Source of the DNA: Leptolyngbya sp.
GTDB taxonomy: Bacteria > Cyanobacteriota > Cyanobacteriia > Phormidesmidales > Phormidesmidaceae
Direction: 5' to 3'
DNA: 38,522 nt
NCBI GenBank assembly: GCA_003249105.1
Contig: QBLT01000014.1
Span: 1-38,522 of the forward strand
In this document: positions 24,508-33,376 of the stretch, one piece after another
Numbering within the stretch: the stretch's first letter is position 1
Layout: each line of letters begins with the position of its first letter
Program-made: the position numbers and the translations under genes
The notes under the pieces: model-generated
What the model was told of the DNA's origin: nothing
Database searches by the model: none
Seen by the model: only the letters and a program-made list of their open reading frames with translations

Positions 24508-24974
24508 GCATTCCAGCTTTTGAAGGGGTGGCGGGCTAGGTTAGAGTTTTGGTAGCGCGAATCATAACTCACCTCTGCACCTATCCAGGCGGGCAGGTCG
24601 ATGACCTGGTCGGGACTGGTAAGCTCGACCTCGGCAATAATTAGCCCCTGGTTTTCGCCTAAAAATTCGTCTATTTCCCACACTACATTCCCTAGGGGGA
24701 GGCGATAGCGCGTTTTTTCAATCAGGGGCGGCTGGCAAAGGGTTACCAGTATAATTTGGGCATCGGCGACGGGAATGGGGTATTCAAACTCAGGGCGCAC
24801 TAGGCCCACGGCTGGGCCTTTGAGGGTGAGATAGGCGCGATCGCCCACTTGCCGCACCCGCACAGTGCGCGCATCCTGGGTGGGAATGTAGCCCTGGCGC
24901 ATCAGCTCGCCCTGGGCACCCTGACGCCAGCCGTCGCCCACCACCAAAAATTTGCGCTCGATTTCCTGACCCAT
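24504..24974 (-). CDS. CYTH-domain triphosphatase/adenylate-cyclase-like protein
   Basis: A 156-residue CYTH protein with the N-terminal ExExK signature (GQEIERKFLVV), charged strands forming the triphosphate tunnel (RVRQVGDRAYLTLKGP, EFEYPI, KTRYRLPLGNVVWEIDEFLG, IIAEVEL) and the final PAWIGAEVSYDSRYQNSNLA. Single-domain bacterial CYTH proteins are usually inorganic triphosphatases; substrate here is inferred. The stop codon shares the tetramer CTAG with the stop codon of the oppositely transcribed cruG. Confidence 0.93.
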   Translation of the reverse strand: MGQEIERKFLVVGDGWRQGAQGELMRQGYIPTQDARTVRVRQVGDRAYLTLKGPAVGLVRPEFEYPIPVADAQIILVTLCQPPLIEKTRYRLPLGNVVWEIDEFLGENQGLIIAEVELTSPDQVIDLPAWIGAEVSYDSRYQNSNLARHPFKSWNA

Positions 24975-25054
24975 CGGCTTACGCTAAGAGCTACCTTTGC
25001 AGCCTAGCCTACCTTGCTCTGTGGTTATAGCCCTGCATTGAGCGCTCCGCTGGC

Positions 25055-26026
25055 CTAGGAAATACGCCGCAGTACGTAGCTGGTCAGGTCTTGGAGAGCC
25101 TGGCGAGCGGCAGAAGGGGGCAGGTGCTCTAGGCAAGCTGCCGCTAGGCGGGCATGGGTGGCGGCGAGTTCGCGCGATCGCACAATACCGCTGCTCTGAT
25201 GCACCAGGTTAATCGCCTGGTCAAAATCATCGGCTTCAGAAAACTCTCGCTCAATCAGAGTTGTGAGAAAGGGATGCTCAGCCATGGCATAGAGCACAGG
25301 AGCCGTTAAGTTGCCGCTCTTGAGATCAGAGCAGGCAGGCTTGCCCAATACCTCGTCAGAGCTAGTGAAGTCGAGAATGTCGTCAACGATCTGAAAGGCC
25401 AGCCCCAGATGCCGACCGTAGTCGTAAAGCTGTTCGATCACGGTTTCTGACATATCGCTCAGCACCCCTGCCGCCTTGGCGCTATTTGCCATCAGCGATG
25501 CGGTTTTGAAATAGCTCTTGTCTAGATAGGCATCAATGGACAGGCTGGTATCAAAGCGATTCAAACCCTGCTGGATCTCGCCCTCGGCCAGATTCATAAT
25601 GACTTGGGAAAGCAGCTTGACCACTCGCAGGTTGTCGAGGTTAGCCAAATACCACGAGGCTTGGGCAAACAAAAAATCGCCCGCCAGCACCGCAATGCGG
25701 TTGCCAAAGCTGCTATGCACGGTAGGTACTCCGCGCCGCACGCTGGCTTCATCGACCACATCGTCATGCACAAGGCTAGCCGTGTGGATCATTTCGGTAA
25801 TCTCAGCCAGACGGCGGTGCTTGGGAGTGATCTCTTGCCCCGGCAGGGTGGCCTTAGACAACAGCAGCACAATGGCTGGGCGCACCCGCTTGCCCCCAGC
25901 ACCAAACAGGTGCTCAGCCGCCGCTGACAAAATCGGATGTTGTGCCCCGACCAACCCCTTCAAATTTTGGGTCATCAGGTCAAGGTCGGACTCAACCGGC
26001 GCGAAAAGAGAAGTTACTGAAGTCAT
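25055..26026 (-). CDS. sds: Solanesyl-type long-chain polyprenyl diphosphate synthase
   Basis: Trans-prenyltransferase of 323 residues that elongates allylic diphosphates with IPP, in cyanobacteria making the C45 tail of plastoquinone. The first aspartate-rich motif is LVHDDVVDEASVRRG, the second FQIVDDILDFTSS, with GGKRVRPAIVLL near the N-terminus and GDFLFAQASWYLANL between. Large residues upstream of the first DDxxD are absent (MIHTASLVHDD), consistent with a long chain. The ATG at 26026 (MTSVTSLFAPV) is chosen over a TTG four codons upstream. murI lies further upstream on the same strand, about 720 bp away. Confidence 0.93.
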   Translation of the reverse strand: MTSVTSLFAPVESDLDLMTQNLKGLVGAQHPILSAAAEHLFGAGGKRVRPAIVLLLSKATLPGQEITPKHRRLAEITEMIHTASLVHDDVVDEASVRRGVPTVHSSFGNRIAVLAGDFLFAQASWYLANLDNLRVVKLLSQVIMNLAEGEIQQGLNRFDTSLSIDAYLDKSYFKTASLMANSAKAAGVLSDMSETVIEQLYDYGRHLGLAFQIVDDILDFTSSDEVLGKPACSDLKSGNLTAPVLYAMAEHPFLTTLIEREFSEADDFDQAINLVHQSSGIVRSRELAATHARLAAACLEHLPPSAARQALQDLTSYVLRRIS

Positions 26027-26616
26027 AGACCCCGGCAAGAGCGCTAAAGTTACGAATTTTTACATATTCTATCGTCATTCTAAGGCAACCCCAGGAGGAG
26101 TATTGGTAAAAGCTCAGCCTTTTTTGTTGTGTGTCAGACCTTGGCCGCAGCCTAACCAACCGTTGCCGCCAAGGTCAAACCTGTTGCCAGGCCTACGTTA
26201 CACCCTTCCAAATTGGCATCGCAGCGCTGGCTGAATGGCATAAACCGATTTGTAAAATTAGCCCAAAACTTAAGCGACTTGGCAGCTCATATTTCTCACC
26301 CGACAGCAAAATACCGTGATAGACTTAAACTTAAGAATTTCTCAAGAAAATAAGTGGGGCTTGTTGGCATTTTTGCCTGACTCCCTCTTGTTTACTTAAT
26401 ACTGTCGATCGCGGTGCTAAGTGGGTTTCCCCACTGGTTTCTTAGGCGCTCGGTCGTTTTTACTAACTTCTGCGGGCATGTAATCGCCCAAAATTGTTGG
26501 CGAGCAACGCTCCTTCTCCAGAGAGGGAGCTGGGTTTTGCAGCACCTATGCTGCTCTCAAACAAACCCGTAGCTTGTCAAGCCTTGACGGTTTTCTCCCA
26601 TCTGCTGCCGCTGACA
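26027..26616. other. sds-miniprotein intergenic region
   Basis: No supported gene in 590 bp. Notable is a nested hairpin at 26417-26445 (AGTGGG-TTTC-CCCACT inside CTAAG...CTTAG) followed by T-rich sequence at 26457-26461, which could end a small RNA or form a leader for the downstream miniprotein. The sds promoter must lie at the left side. Confidence 0.35.
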
Positions 26617-26736
26617 ATGACCTATTCTGCTTCTCTTATTGTTATTCCGCTGCTGGCGATCGCCTATCTACTCCTGATCTACGGCATGCTCGTGCTGGCC
26701 CAGCGACTGAGCACCCGGCGTCGATCTCAGGGTTAG
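26617..26736 (+). CDS. Candidate 39-residue single-span membrane protein
   Basis: ATG CDS encoding a short polar N-terminus, one transmembrane helix (SLIVIPLLAIAYLLLIYGML), then a basic tail ending in RRRSQG. The positive-inside rule places the C-terminus in the cytoplasm. Size and topology match the many tiny subunits of photosynthetic and NDH-1 complexes, but I cannot match it to PsaM, PsbX, PetG, PetN or PsbM. The ribosome site is weak. The frame continues upstream to 26494 but that part is not protein-like. It ends 9 bp from the end of convergent murI. It could be a chance reading frame; conservation would decide. Confidence 0.45.
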   Translation: MTYSASLIVIPLLAIAYLLLIYGMLVLAQRLSTRRRSQG

Positions 26737-26745
26737 CCTGGGGGG

Positions 26746-27591
26746 TTAGCCCGGGGAATTAGCTACCAACTCTGGCAGACGAACCTGGCGCACGATAGGC
26801 TGGTGCCCTAGCCATTGCACCGCCAAGCGCTTAAACTCATGGGCCGAGCCACTCACATAAAACTCCGTCGACCAGGCCGAGGTACTGCTCCGCAGCCCCA
26901 GAGCATCAAGCTCCTTAGCGGCAGCAGCCACCATAGAAATGGCTGGATCAACGTACTGCATCGTAGCGGGCAAAATGGGCTTCAGTACTGGGGCCAGGTG
27001 GGGATAGTGGGTGCAGCCATAGACTAGGGTGTCAATGTTGGCAGTAATCAGCGGTTGCAGGTAGGTGGCGGCAGTGCGCTGGGCATGGGGCGATTGAATC
27101 TGGTTCTGCTCGACAATGGGCACAAAGTTAGGGCAGCCCACCTCCCAAACCTGGCAGGTCGGGTTAATTTCTTGGATAGCCTGGGTGTAGGCACGGCTGG
27201 TGACCGTAGCCTGGGTCGCAATTACGCCAATACGACGCCCCTGCAAAGCCGCCGCCTGAGCCCCGGGCCGAATCAGCCCCAGCACCGGAAAGGGAAACTT
27301 CCCCTGCACCGGGTCGAGGGCTAGGGCCGAGCTGGTGTTGCAGGCCATAATCACCATCTTGGCTCCTCTTTGAGCCATCCAGGTCAAGATTTGGCGTACA
27401 AAGTAGAGAATCTCTTCGGGCGATCGCGAGCCGTAGGGCAGTCGCGCCGTATCGCCAAAGTACAGGACAGACTCATTAGGCAATTGGCGATAGATTTCTC
27501 GCAGCACGGTAAGGCCACCCACACCGCTATCGAAGATGCCGATGGGAGCCGGTCGCGTAGCCAGCAGGCGATGGTCTAACCCGTTGTTCAT
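26746..27591 (-). CDS. murI: Glutamate racemase
   Basis: Cofactor-independent racemase of 281 residues that makes D-glutamate for peptidoglycan. The N-terminal IGIFDSGVGGLTVLREIYRQLP is the MurI signature. Catalytic cysteines are Cys84 (MACNTSSAL) and Cys193 (YGCTHYPHL). FGDTARLPYGSRS supplies the substrate loop. Full length. Upstream is a long 870-bp region shared divergently with the sigma factor; downstream on the same strand is sds, an association I recall from other cyanobacteria. It is the second racemase of this window, the first being the Asp/Glu racemase at 2471-3259. Confidence 0.96.
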   Translation of the reverse strand: MNNGLDHRLLATRPAPIGIFDSGVGGLTVLREIYRQLPNESVLYFGDTARLPYGSRSPEEILYFVRQILTWMAQRGAKMVIMACNTSSALALDPVQGKFPFPVLGLIRPGAQAAALQGRRIGVIATQATVTSRAYTQAIQEINPTCQVWEVGCPNFVPIVEQNQIQSPHAQRTAATYLQPLITANIDTLVYGCTHYPHLAPVLKPILPATMQYVDPAISMVAAAAKELDALGLRSSTSAWSTEFYVSGSAHEFKRLAVQWLGHQPIVRQVRLPELVANSPG

Positions 27592-28465
27592 AGGTGCTTA
27601 TGCTTAGGAGTGAAAAAATAATCTCACTGAGTCTACCGGTTTTTGAGCATTGCCTAGCAGGTGTGTAGTGGTGCTGACGGGTTCGACTTAGGGGAGTCGG
27701 CAGCTTGTAGTACAGTGCCAAACCCGCCATAGAGCTGCCATATCGCCGACACACCCCTGCTACATCGCTTCGGTATCCTAATGTTTGAGAAATTGTAACC
27801 TGCCACTGCGGTCAGCTAGTTCAGCAGGTTCGGTTTTCTCAGGCGGGAAACCCCCATGTCTAAATGCCTGAATCCTTGAAAATGGAGGTGTTCTCACAAG
27901 CATCGGTCTCATTCCCCAGTCTGGAAGTGAAACATCTGATGCAGACTGCCTCGCCACAGTTGATTAACCTGAAAATCTAGGGAAACAAAGTGCCCCCTAC
28001 CCCCGTCAGACGCATAACTACACATGTAACACTTTACGCAACCAGAAAGTTGTTATATTCTGGAGGAGTAAACTCATAATGGCTTCGAGTTTTGTTGAGA
28101 ACTCCTGCCGTTGGTATCGACCCTAGGCCTTACACCGTTGATCAAGCCGCAGCTTCAGCAGATACACATTTGGATGACCGTCGGACGGGTGGCTCTGCAT
28201 TGCGAGTGATTAACTTAGTCCTGATCTCCTAGGGTCAGTGATGAAAGCTGAAAAACCGCATCTTGGCAGTTAGAGGGTGCGAGGAAGAGGCAGAACTCAG
28301 TTTGACGATTTTCCTCAGGTCAGGATTGAAGCCGATATAGGGCTGAGCAGCTCATTACTCTCCGTGATTCGGCCCAGACATTTTAAAGATCGTTATTTTG
28401 CATCAGTTTTTGGGTTTCAGCATTCAGCGTTTGCCGCATCGTCAGTGGAGGACAAAGGTTAATTC
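27592..28465. other. Long divergent region / sigma factor leader
   Basis: 874 bp without a strong gene. A promoter-like TATATT lies at 28054-28059, followed by GGAGGAG (28062-28068) and a 15-codon frame at 28079-28126. Another frame of 38 codons lies at 27864-27980. If transcription starts near 28066 the sigma factor mRNA has a leader of about 400 nt. None of this is recognisable as a known riboswitch or RNA. Confidence 0.4.
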
Positions 28466-29449
28466 ATGGCTAAAACAAAGACCCGTACGTTAAAAAGCAA
28501 GCCCCTCTACAGTGCTGACGCTGTACGAACCTACCTCCATGAGATTGGCCGAGTACCGCTGCTCACCCACGAAGAGGAGATTATCTTCGGTAAGCAGGTG
28601 CAGGCCTACATGGCGCTGCTAGAGCAAAAAGAAGCCCTAACCGAGAGCTTGGGCCATGAACCTACCTTAGGCGAGTGGGCCGAAGCCGCTGGTTTAGACG
28701 AAGCTCAGCTCAACCATACTGTGCGCCAGGGCGAGCGAGCCAAGCGCAAGATGATTGAGGCGAACCTGCGTCTGGTGGTGGCGATCGCCAAAAAATACCA
28801 GAAGCGCAACCTAGAATTTCTAGACCTCATTCAGGAGGGCACCCTGGGCCTAGAGCGCGGCGTCGAGAAGTTTGACCCCACCAAGGGCTACAAGTTCTCA
28901 ACCTACGCCTACTGGTGGATTCGCCAGGCGATTACCCGGGCGATCGCCCAGCAGGCTCGCACCATTCGCTTGCCCATTCACATCACCGAAAAACTCAACA
29001 AAATCAAGCGGGTGCAGCGCGAGCTGTCTCAGCAGCTGGGCCGCAGCCCCAATGCCAACGAGATCGGCGAGGCGCTAGAGCTGGAGCCCAAGCAAATTCG
29101 CGAGTTTTTGGTGCTGGCGCGGCAGCCGATTTCGCTGGATGTGCGCATCGGCGACAACCAGGATACTGAGCTGCAAGAGCTGTTAGAAGACGACGGCATT
29201 TCGCCCGAAACCTTCACTGCCCAGGAGTCGCTGAAGCAGGACATTCGCAATCTGCTGTCTGAGCTTACCCCTCAGCAGAAAGAGGTGATTACCCTGCGCT
29301 ACGGCCTCGAAGATGGCAACGAGCTGTCGCTGGCCAAGGTGGGCAACCGCATGAACATCAGCCGCGAGCGGGTGCGCCAGCTAGAGCAACAGGCCCTCAA
29401 GCACCTGCGCCGCCGTAAATCTACCATGCATGGTTATATCGCCAGCTAG
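28466..29449 (+). CDS. Group 2 (non-essential) sigma-70 factor, RpoD-like
   Basis: Primary-like alternative sigma factor of 327 residues. Region 1.2 ([21 protein letters not shown]), region 2 ([59 protein letters not shown]), region 3 ([20 protein letters not shown]) and region 4 ([38 protein letters not shown]) are all present. There is no long N-terminal region 1.1, which with the size places it in the SigB/C/D/E group rather than SigA. Such factors in cyanobacteria respond to carbon, nitrogen, light or heat. I cannot assign the exact letter. A strong terminator follows, and a long leader precedes. Confidence 0.95.
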   Translation: MAKTKTRTLKSKPLYSADAVRTYLHEIGRVPLLTHEEEIIFGKQVQAYMALLEQKEALTESLGHEPTLGEWAEAAGLDEAQLNHTVRQGERAKRKMIEANLRLVVAIAKKYQKRNLEFLDLIQEGTLGLERGVEKFDPTKGYKFSTYAYWWIRQAITRAIAQQARTIRLPIHITEKLNKIKRVQRELSQQLGRSPNANEIGEALELEPKQIREFLVLARQPISLDVRIGDNQDTELQELLEDDGISPETFTAQESLKQDIRNLLSELTPQQKEVITLRYGLEDGNELSLAKVGNRMNISRERVRQLEQQALKHLRRRKSTMHGYIAS

Positions 29450-29468
29450 GCGATCGCGCCGACCACTC

Positions 29469-29527
29469 AACCGCCCCTTACTCAGACACAACCTGTCCTG
29501 AGGAAGGGGCGGTTTTTGCTGAACGCA
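29469..29527 (+). terminator. Rho-independent terminator of the sigma factor
   Basis: AACCGCCCCTT pairs with AAGGGGCGGTT followed by TTTT, with an extra inner pairing CTCAG/CTGAG. It starts 20 bp after the sigma stop codon. Confidence 0.92.
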
Positions 29528-29661
29528 ATTTGGCTGCTCACAGTGGAATCAAGCTTCACCACAGGTATCCACGGGTAGCGTCTAGTGGGCTGCGATCGCT
29601 GAATTTCGTAGTTTTTAAGCTGGGTGGACTAAGGTAGCTGGCGCAGCGGCAGCAGATGTGA

Positions 29662-29937
29662 CTAAAACTCGCCGATAACGCGCTTCTCAAACTCTTGCCG
29701 TACGGCCTCAGCAATTTCGAGCGCCTCAGGGTAAATGTCAGCGTGGGTCTCTTTCAGCCAGGCAATCAGGCGACTGAACTGAGCGTTGCGCAATTCTAAG
29801 TCGGCCTGAAAAATCGATGCGGTAGCCATGTGCTGGGCATAGCTAGGGGGATGCCCTTGCTTAACAAACTGAGCCGTTAGGGCCACAAGAGCTTCTTTGC
29901 GAACGTCGGGCTGGCTAGAGGCCATCGGAAAGTCCAT
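29662..29937 (-). CDS. Small hypothetical protein
   Basis: A 91-residue soluble, helical, charged protein that I do not recognise. The body (VRKEALVALTAQFVKQG, FSRLIAWLKETHADIYPEAL, AEAVRQEFEKRV) looks like three helices. The ATG at 29937 is chosen because GGGAGA lies about 9 nt upstream; the frame remains open to 30165, but the added 76 residues are low-quality coding sequence crossing the ctaC promoter side. Codon use resembles neighbours. It has no operon partner. Function unknown. Confidence 0.65.
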   Translation of the reverse strand: MDFPMASSQPDVRKEALVALTAQFVKQGHPPSYAQHMATASIFQADLELRNAQFSRLIAWLKETHADIYPEALEIAEAVRQEFEKRVIGEF

Positions 29938-30441
29938 GTGCAATGTCTCCCTGGATATAAACACCCCTGCGATCGTCGGCCAAGCCTGTGGCCCAAGCAG
30001 TACGCTTAGAATGCCCGTCCCTCGGTGGCCATCCTGCCCTTGCAAAAAAATGTAACTCGGTTGTCCAGCCCCCCGACAATGACCTTGCTCGTTTGCTAGG
30101 GTTACCAAAAGCAAGGGATAGAAAAAAATTACGGACAGACTGCTGATGACGTTTGGGCGGGCCAAATCTGCGATCGATCTCCAGAAATAGTTAACTTTTT
30201 TGGTGAAGTTCTGTTTCTCAACGCTCCTGCAATTTACAAAACTTCATAAAAACGCCGCCGTCTATCGTCAGAGTTGAAGCAAATCAGAAGTTTCTTAAGC
30301 CAGACCAGATATGACCTTTAGCATGCGAAGAGACATGGCTGATGATTTTTTGGCCCTGGTAGTTAATTCGCCCATTCCAGGTGCATATCCTCATTAGGCT
30401 GAGGCGTGCATCTTTCGCACCATCTCCCTAGGAGAGTAGCC
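29938..30441. other. Divergent region before ctaC
   Basis: 504 bp without a supported gene; it holds promoters for the small hypothetical gene (minus) and for the ctaCDE genes (plus). No terminator or known regulatory motif recognised. A short GTGC...GCAC hairpin lies near 30406-30420. Confidence 0.4.
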
Positions 30442-31467
30442 ATGAATCAAATTCCCGCCCCTTTTTGGACGCTCGTGATCGGCATTGTGGTCACCCTGGT
30501 GAGTCTGTGGGCTGGCCAAAACCACAATCTTTTACCGGTACAGGCGTCAGAACAGGCTCCCCTAGTGGATGATCTGTTTGATGTGATGGTCACTATCGGT
30601 ACGGCCCTGTTCATTGTGGTGCAGGGGGCGATCGTCTATTCGCTGATTCGCTTTCGCCAACCCAAGGGCGATGACACCGATGGGCTACCCATTGAGGGCA
30701 ATCTGCCCCTAGAGGCATTCTGGACGGCCATTCCCGCCGTGATTGTAGTGGGCCTTGGCCTCTACAGCGTGGTGGTATTTCAAGAAATGGGCGGCTTTTC
30801 GCCCGGTGGTCACCACGGCCACGGCGCTATGGTAGCCATGGCCCCGCAAAAGTCGGTCATTGATGTTGCCCCCCTGCTGGCCCAGGGCGTTGACGATGAA
30901 ACTATCTTCGGCAAAACCCAGGTCTATGGTTTTGGAGCCAGCCCCCTGGGAGCGATGAACTCGCCTGACGTGACGGTAAATGTGACGGGCATGCAGTACG
31001 CCTGGATCTTTACCTACCCTGACACGGGCATTGTCGATGGCGAACTGCACGTACCCGTAGGTCAGGATGTACAGCTGCTGATTGAAGCCAAGGATGTGAT
31101 CCACTCCTTCTGGGTACCGCAGTTTCGCCTCAAGCAAGACGCTCTGCCCGGTGAGCCCGCTGAGTTGCGCTTTGTGGCCACTCGCGAGGGCACCTATCCT
31201 GTGGTCTGTGCCGAGTTGTGCGGGGCCTACCATGGCGGCATGCGCACCCAGGTGATTGTGCATTCCCCCGAAGAGTACGCCGACTGGGTAGCTAGCCGAG
31301 TGGCCGAGGCGACCCCCACGACGGCGGTGGCTCAAACCCTTGATCATGCCACGGATGCCGACTACCTGGCGGCGATGGTCAAAGACCGGCCCCTTGGGGC
31401 GATCGCCCCAGATTTAGCCTCAGCCCCAGTGCGAGTCGCCCAAACCATGGCCCACGGCCCCCATTGA
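30442..31467 (+). CDS. ctaC: Cytochrome c oxidase subunit II
   Basis: Electron-entry subunit of the aa3-type terminal oxidase; 341 residues. Two N-terminal TM helices (about 8-26 and 48-68, the second followed by another at about 95-115) anchor the periplasmic/lumenal cupredoxin domain. The binuclear CuA site is intact: Cys256, Glu258, Cys260, His264 and Met267 in CAELCGAYHGGM, with a further His in VIHSFWVPQFR. A His/Gly loop (GGHHGHGAM) lies just after the last TM. ATG at 30442 is supported by AGGAG at 30430-30434; the upstream in-frame start at 30406 lacks this. ctaD follows after 71 bp. Confidence 0.96.
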   Translation: MNQIPAPFWTLVIGIVVTLVSLWAGQNHNLLPVQASEQAPLVDDLFDVMVTIGTALFIVVQGAIVYSLIRFRQPKGDDTDGLPIEGNLPLEAFWTAIPAVIVVGLGLYSVVVFQEMGGFSPGGHHGHGAMVAMAPQKSVIDVAPLLAQGVDDETIFGKTQVYGFGASPLGAMNSPDVTVNVTGMQYAWIFTYPDTGIVDGELHVPVGQDVQLLIEAKDVIHSFWVPQFRLKQDALPGEPAELRFVATREGTYPVVCAELCGAYHGGMRTQVIVHSPEEYADWVASRVAEATPTTAVAQTLDHATDADYLAAMVKDRPLGAIAPDLASAPVRVAQTMAHGPH

Positions 31468-31538
31468 TAGCCGGTTCCTGGGTTAGCGTTTTTATCCCTT
31501 GCTTACAGTTTTGACAGCCGTTTATAACTACCCGATTC

Positions 31539-33212
31539 ATGGCCCAAGCAGATATTTTGACCCCCACGCCTGTCCAGGGTGGCCATGGCCATCCGGACAA
31601 GTGGAAGTGGTACGACTACTTCACCTTTAATGTCGATCACAAGGTGATTGGCATTCAGTACCTGGTGACGTCGTTTTTGTTTTACCTGGTGGGCGGCTTC
31701 ATGGCGGTGCTGATGCGCACTGAGCTGGCGACCCCCGACTCTGACTTTCTCAGCCCTGAGCTGTACAACGCCTTTTTGACCAACCACGGCACAATCATGA
31801 TCTTCTTGTGGATTGTGCCGGCGGCGATCGGGGGGTTTGGCAACTACCTGATTCCGCTGATGATTGGAGCGCGGGATATGGCATTCCCCAAGCTCAACGC
31901 CATAGCGTTTTGGCTCAACCCTCCGGCAGGGGCGCTGCTGGCGGCTAGCTTCTTCTTTGGTGGCGGCGCTCAGGCGGGGTGGACGTCGTATCCACCTTTG
32001 AGCGAGATTACGGCCAACCTGCCCCAGACGCTGTGGTGTGTGGCTCTGATCATGGTGGGTACATCCTCCATTTTGGGATCGGTGAACTTTTTGGTGACGA
32101 TCTGGAAGATGCGGGTGCCCAGTATGGCCTGGGATCAGATGCCGCTGTTTTGCTGGGCCATGGTAGCCACCTCGGTTTTGGCGCTGTTTGCCACCCCAGT
32201 GCTGGCGGCGGCGATGGTGCTGCTGCTGTTTGACATCAACTTTGGCACCTCGTTCTTTAAGCCCGATGCGGGCGGCAATGTGGTGGTGTATCAGCACCTG
32301 TTCTGGTTTTACTCGCACCCGGCGGTGTATCTGATGATTTTGCCGATTTTCGGCATTATGTCGGAGGTGATTCCGGTGCATGCCCGCAAGCCGATTTTTG
32401 GCTACAAGGCGATCGCCTACTCGTCTCTTACCATTTGCCTGGTGGGGCTATTTGTGTGGGTTCACCACATGTTCACCAGCGGCACTGCGCCCTGGATGCG
32501 GATTTTCTTCACCATCTCGACGCTGATTGTGGCGGTGCCCACGGGGATCAAAATCTTTAGCTGGGTGGCGACGCTATGGGGCGGCAAGATCCGCTATACG
32601 ACCGCCATGCTGTTTGCGGTGGGGCTGCTGTCGATGTTTGTGTTTGGCGGCCTCAGCGGCGTTACTTTGGGGGCGGCTCCCTTTGACATTCACGTGCACG
32701 ATACGTACTACGTGGTGGGCCACTTTCACTACGTGCTGTATGGCGGCTCGGTGTTTGGCATTTACTCAGGGATCTACCACTGGTTTCCCAAGATTACTGG
32801 GCGCATGCTGAATGAGCCCCTGGGCAAGGTGCATTTTGTGCTGACCTTTATTGGCACCATTCTCACCTTTACGCCCATGCACAACCTGGGTATGCAGGGC
32901 ATGCCTCGCCGGGTGGCTATGTATGACCCGCAGTTTGCTCACCTGAATCAGCTTGTGACGGTGGGAGCCTACATTCTGGCGGTGTCGGTGATTCCGTTTT
33001 ACTTCAATGTGATCTGGAGCTGGATGAAAGGCAAAGAAGCTGGCCCCAACCCCTGGAATGCGATGACGATGGAGTGGACGACCGATTCGCCGCCGATCAT
33101 CGAAAATTGGGAGGTGCTGCCGGTGCTGACCCACGGCCCCTACGCCTACGGTATGGAGCGATCTGACGAGGTGGGGCCAGCGGGTGAGCCGCTACCAGCG
33201 TCGCGGCAGTAG
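31539..33212 (+). CDS. ctaD: Cytochrome c oxidase subunit I
   Basis: Catalytic subunit with heme a and the heme a3-CuB centre; 557 residues, about 12 TM helices. Metal ligands are visible: TNHGTIMIF (low-spin heme His), FYSHPAVYLMILPIFG (CuB His with the cross-linked Tyr four residues on), VWVHHMFTSG (CuB His pair) and HDTYYVVGHFHYVLYGG (heme a3 and heme a histidines). It reduces oxygen at the end of respiration, in thylakoid or cytoplasmic membrane. The ATG at 31539 begins MAQADILTP. Full length. A 90-bp repeat separates it from ctaE. Confidence 0.97.
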   Translation: MAQADILTPTPVQGGHGHPDKWKWYDYFTFNVDHKVIGIQYLVTSFLFYLVGGFMAVLMRTELATPDSDFLSPELYNAFLTNHGTIMIFLWIVPAAIGGFGNYLIPLMIGARDMAFPKLNAIAFWLNPPAGALLAASFFFGGGAQAGWTSYPPLSEITANLPQTLWCVALIMVGTSSILGSVNFLVTIWKMRVPSMAWDQMPLFCWAMVATSVLALFATPVLAAAMVLLLFDINFGTSFFKPDAGGNVVVYQHLFWFYSHPAVYLMILPIFGIMSEVIPVHARKPIFGYKAIAYSSLTICLVGLFVWVHHMFTSGTAPWMRIFFTISTLIVAVPTGIKIFSWVATLWGGKIRYTTAMLFAVGLLSMFVFGGLSGVTLGAAPFDIHVHDTYYVVGHFHYVLYGGSVFGIYSGIYHWFPKITGRMLNEPLGKVHFVLTFIGTILTFTPMHNLGMQGMPRRVAMYDPQFAHLNQLVTVGAYILAVSVIPFYFNVIWSWMKGKEAGPNPWNAMTMEWTTDSPPIIENWEVLPVLTHGPYAYGMERSDEVGPAGEPLPASRQ

Positions 33213-33220
33213 TCGCGATC

Positions 33221-33310
33221 GTAGGGTGGGCATTGCCCACCGTTTACCCTGGATGAACAAGTCCCAATTTAGTTTTTCGAGTGGTGCATCGCTGCGCGGA
33301 TGCACCCTAC
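33221..33310. repeat. 90-bp MITE-like element between ctaD and ctaE
   Basis: Terminal inverted repeats GTAGGGTG (33221-33228) and CACCCTAC (33303-33310) bound the element. Inside are two hairpins: GTGGGCA-T-TGCCCAC (33226-33240) and GGTGCATC...GATGCACC (33283-33306). Sequences of the type GTAGGGTGGGCATTGCCCAC are scattered as intergenic repeats in many cyanobacteria. It carries no transposase and must be mobilised, if at all, in trans. Confidence 0.7.
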
Positions 33311-33376
33311 CATCTGCTCTTTCATTTCCTCACATTCCCATCCATCTACTCCCTGCCCTTTACCCCAGTCATACCT

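Noticed and set aside
29938..30165. Upstream extension of the small hypothetical gene
   Set aside because: No ribosome site and poor protein-like composition; the ATG at 29937 has a good ribosome site.
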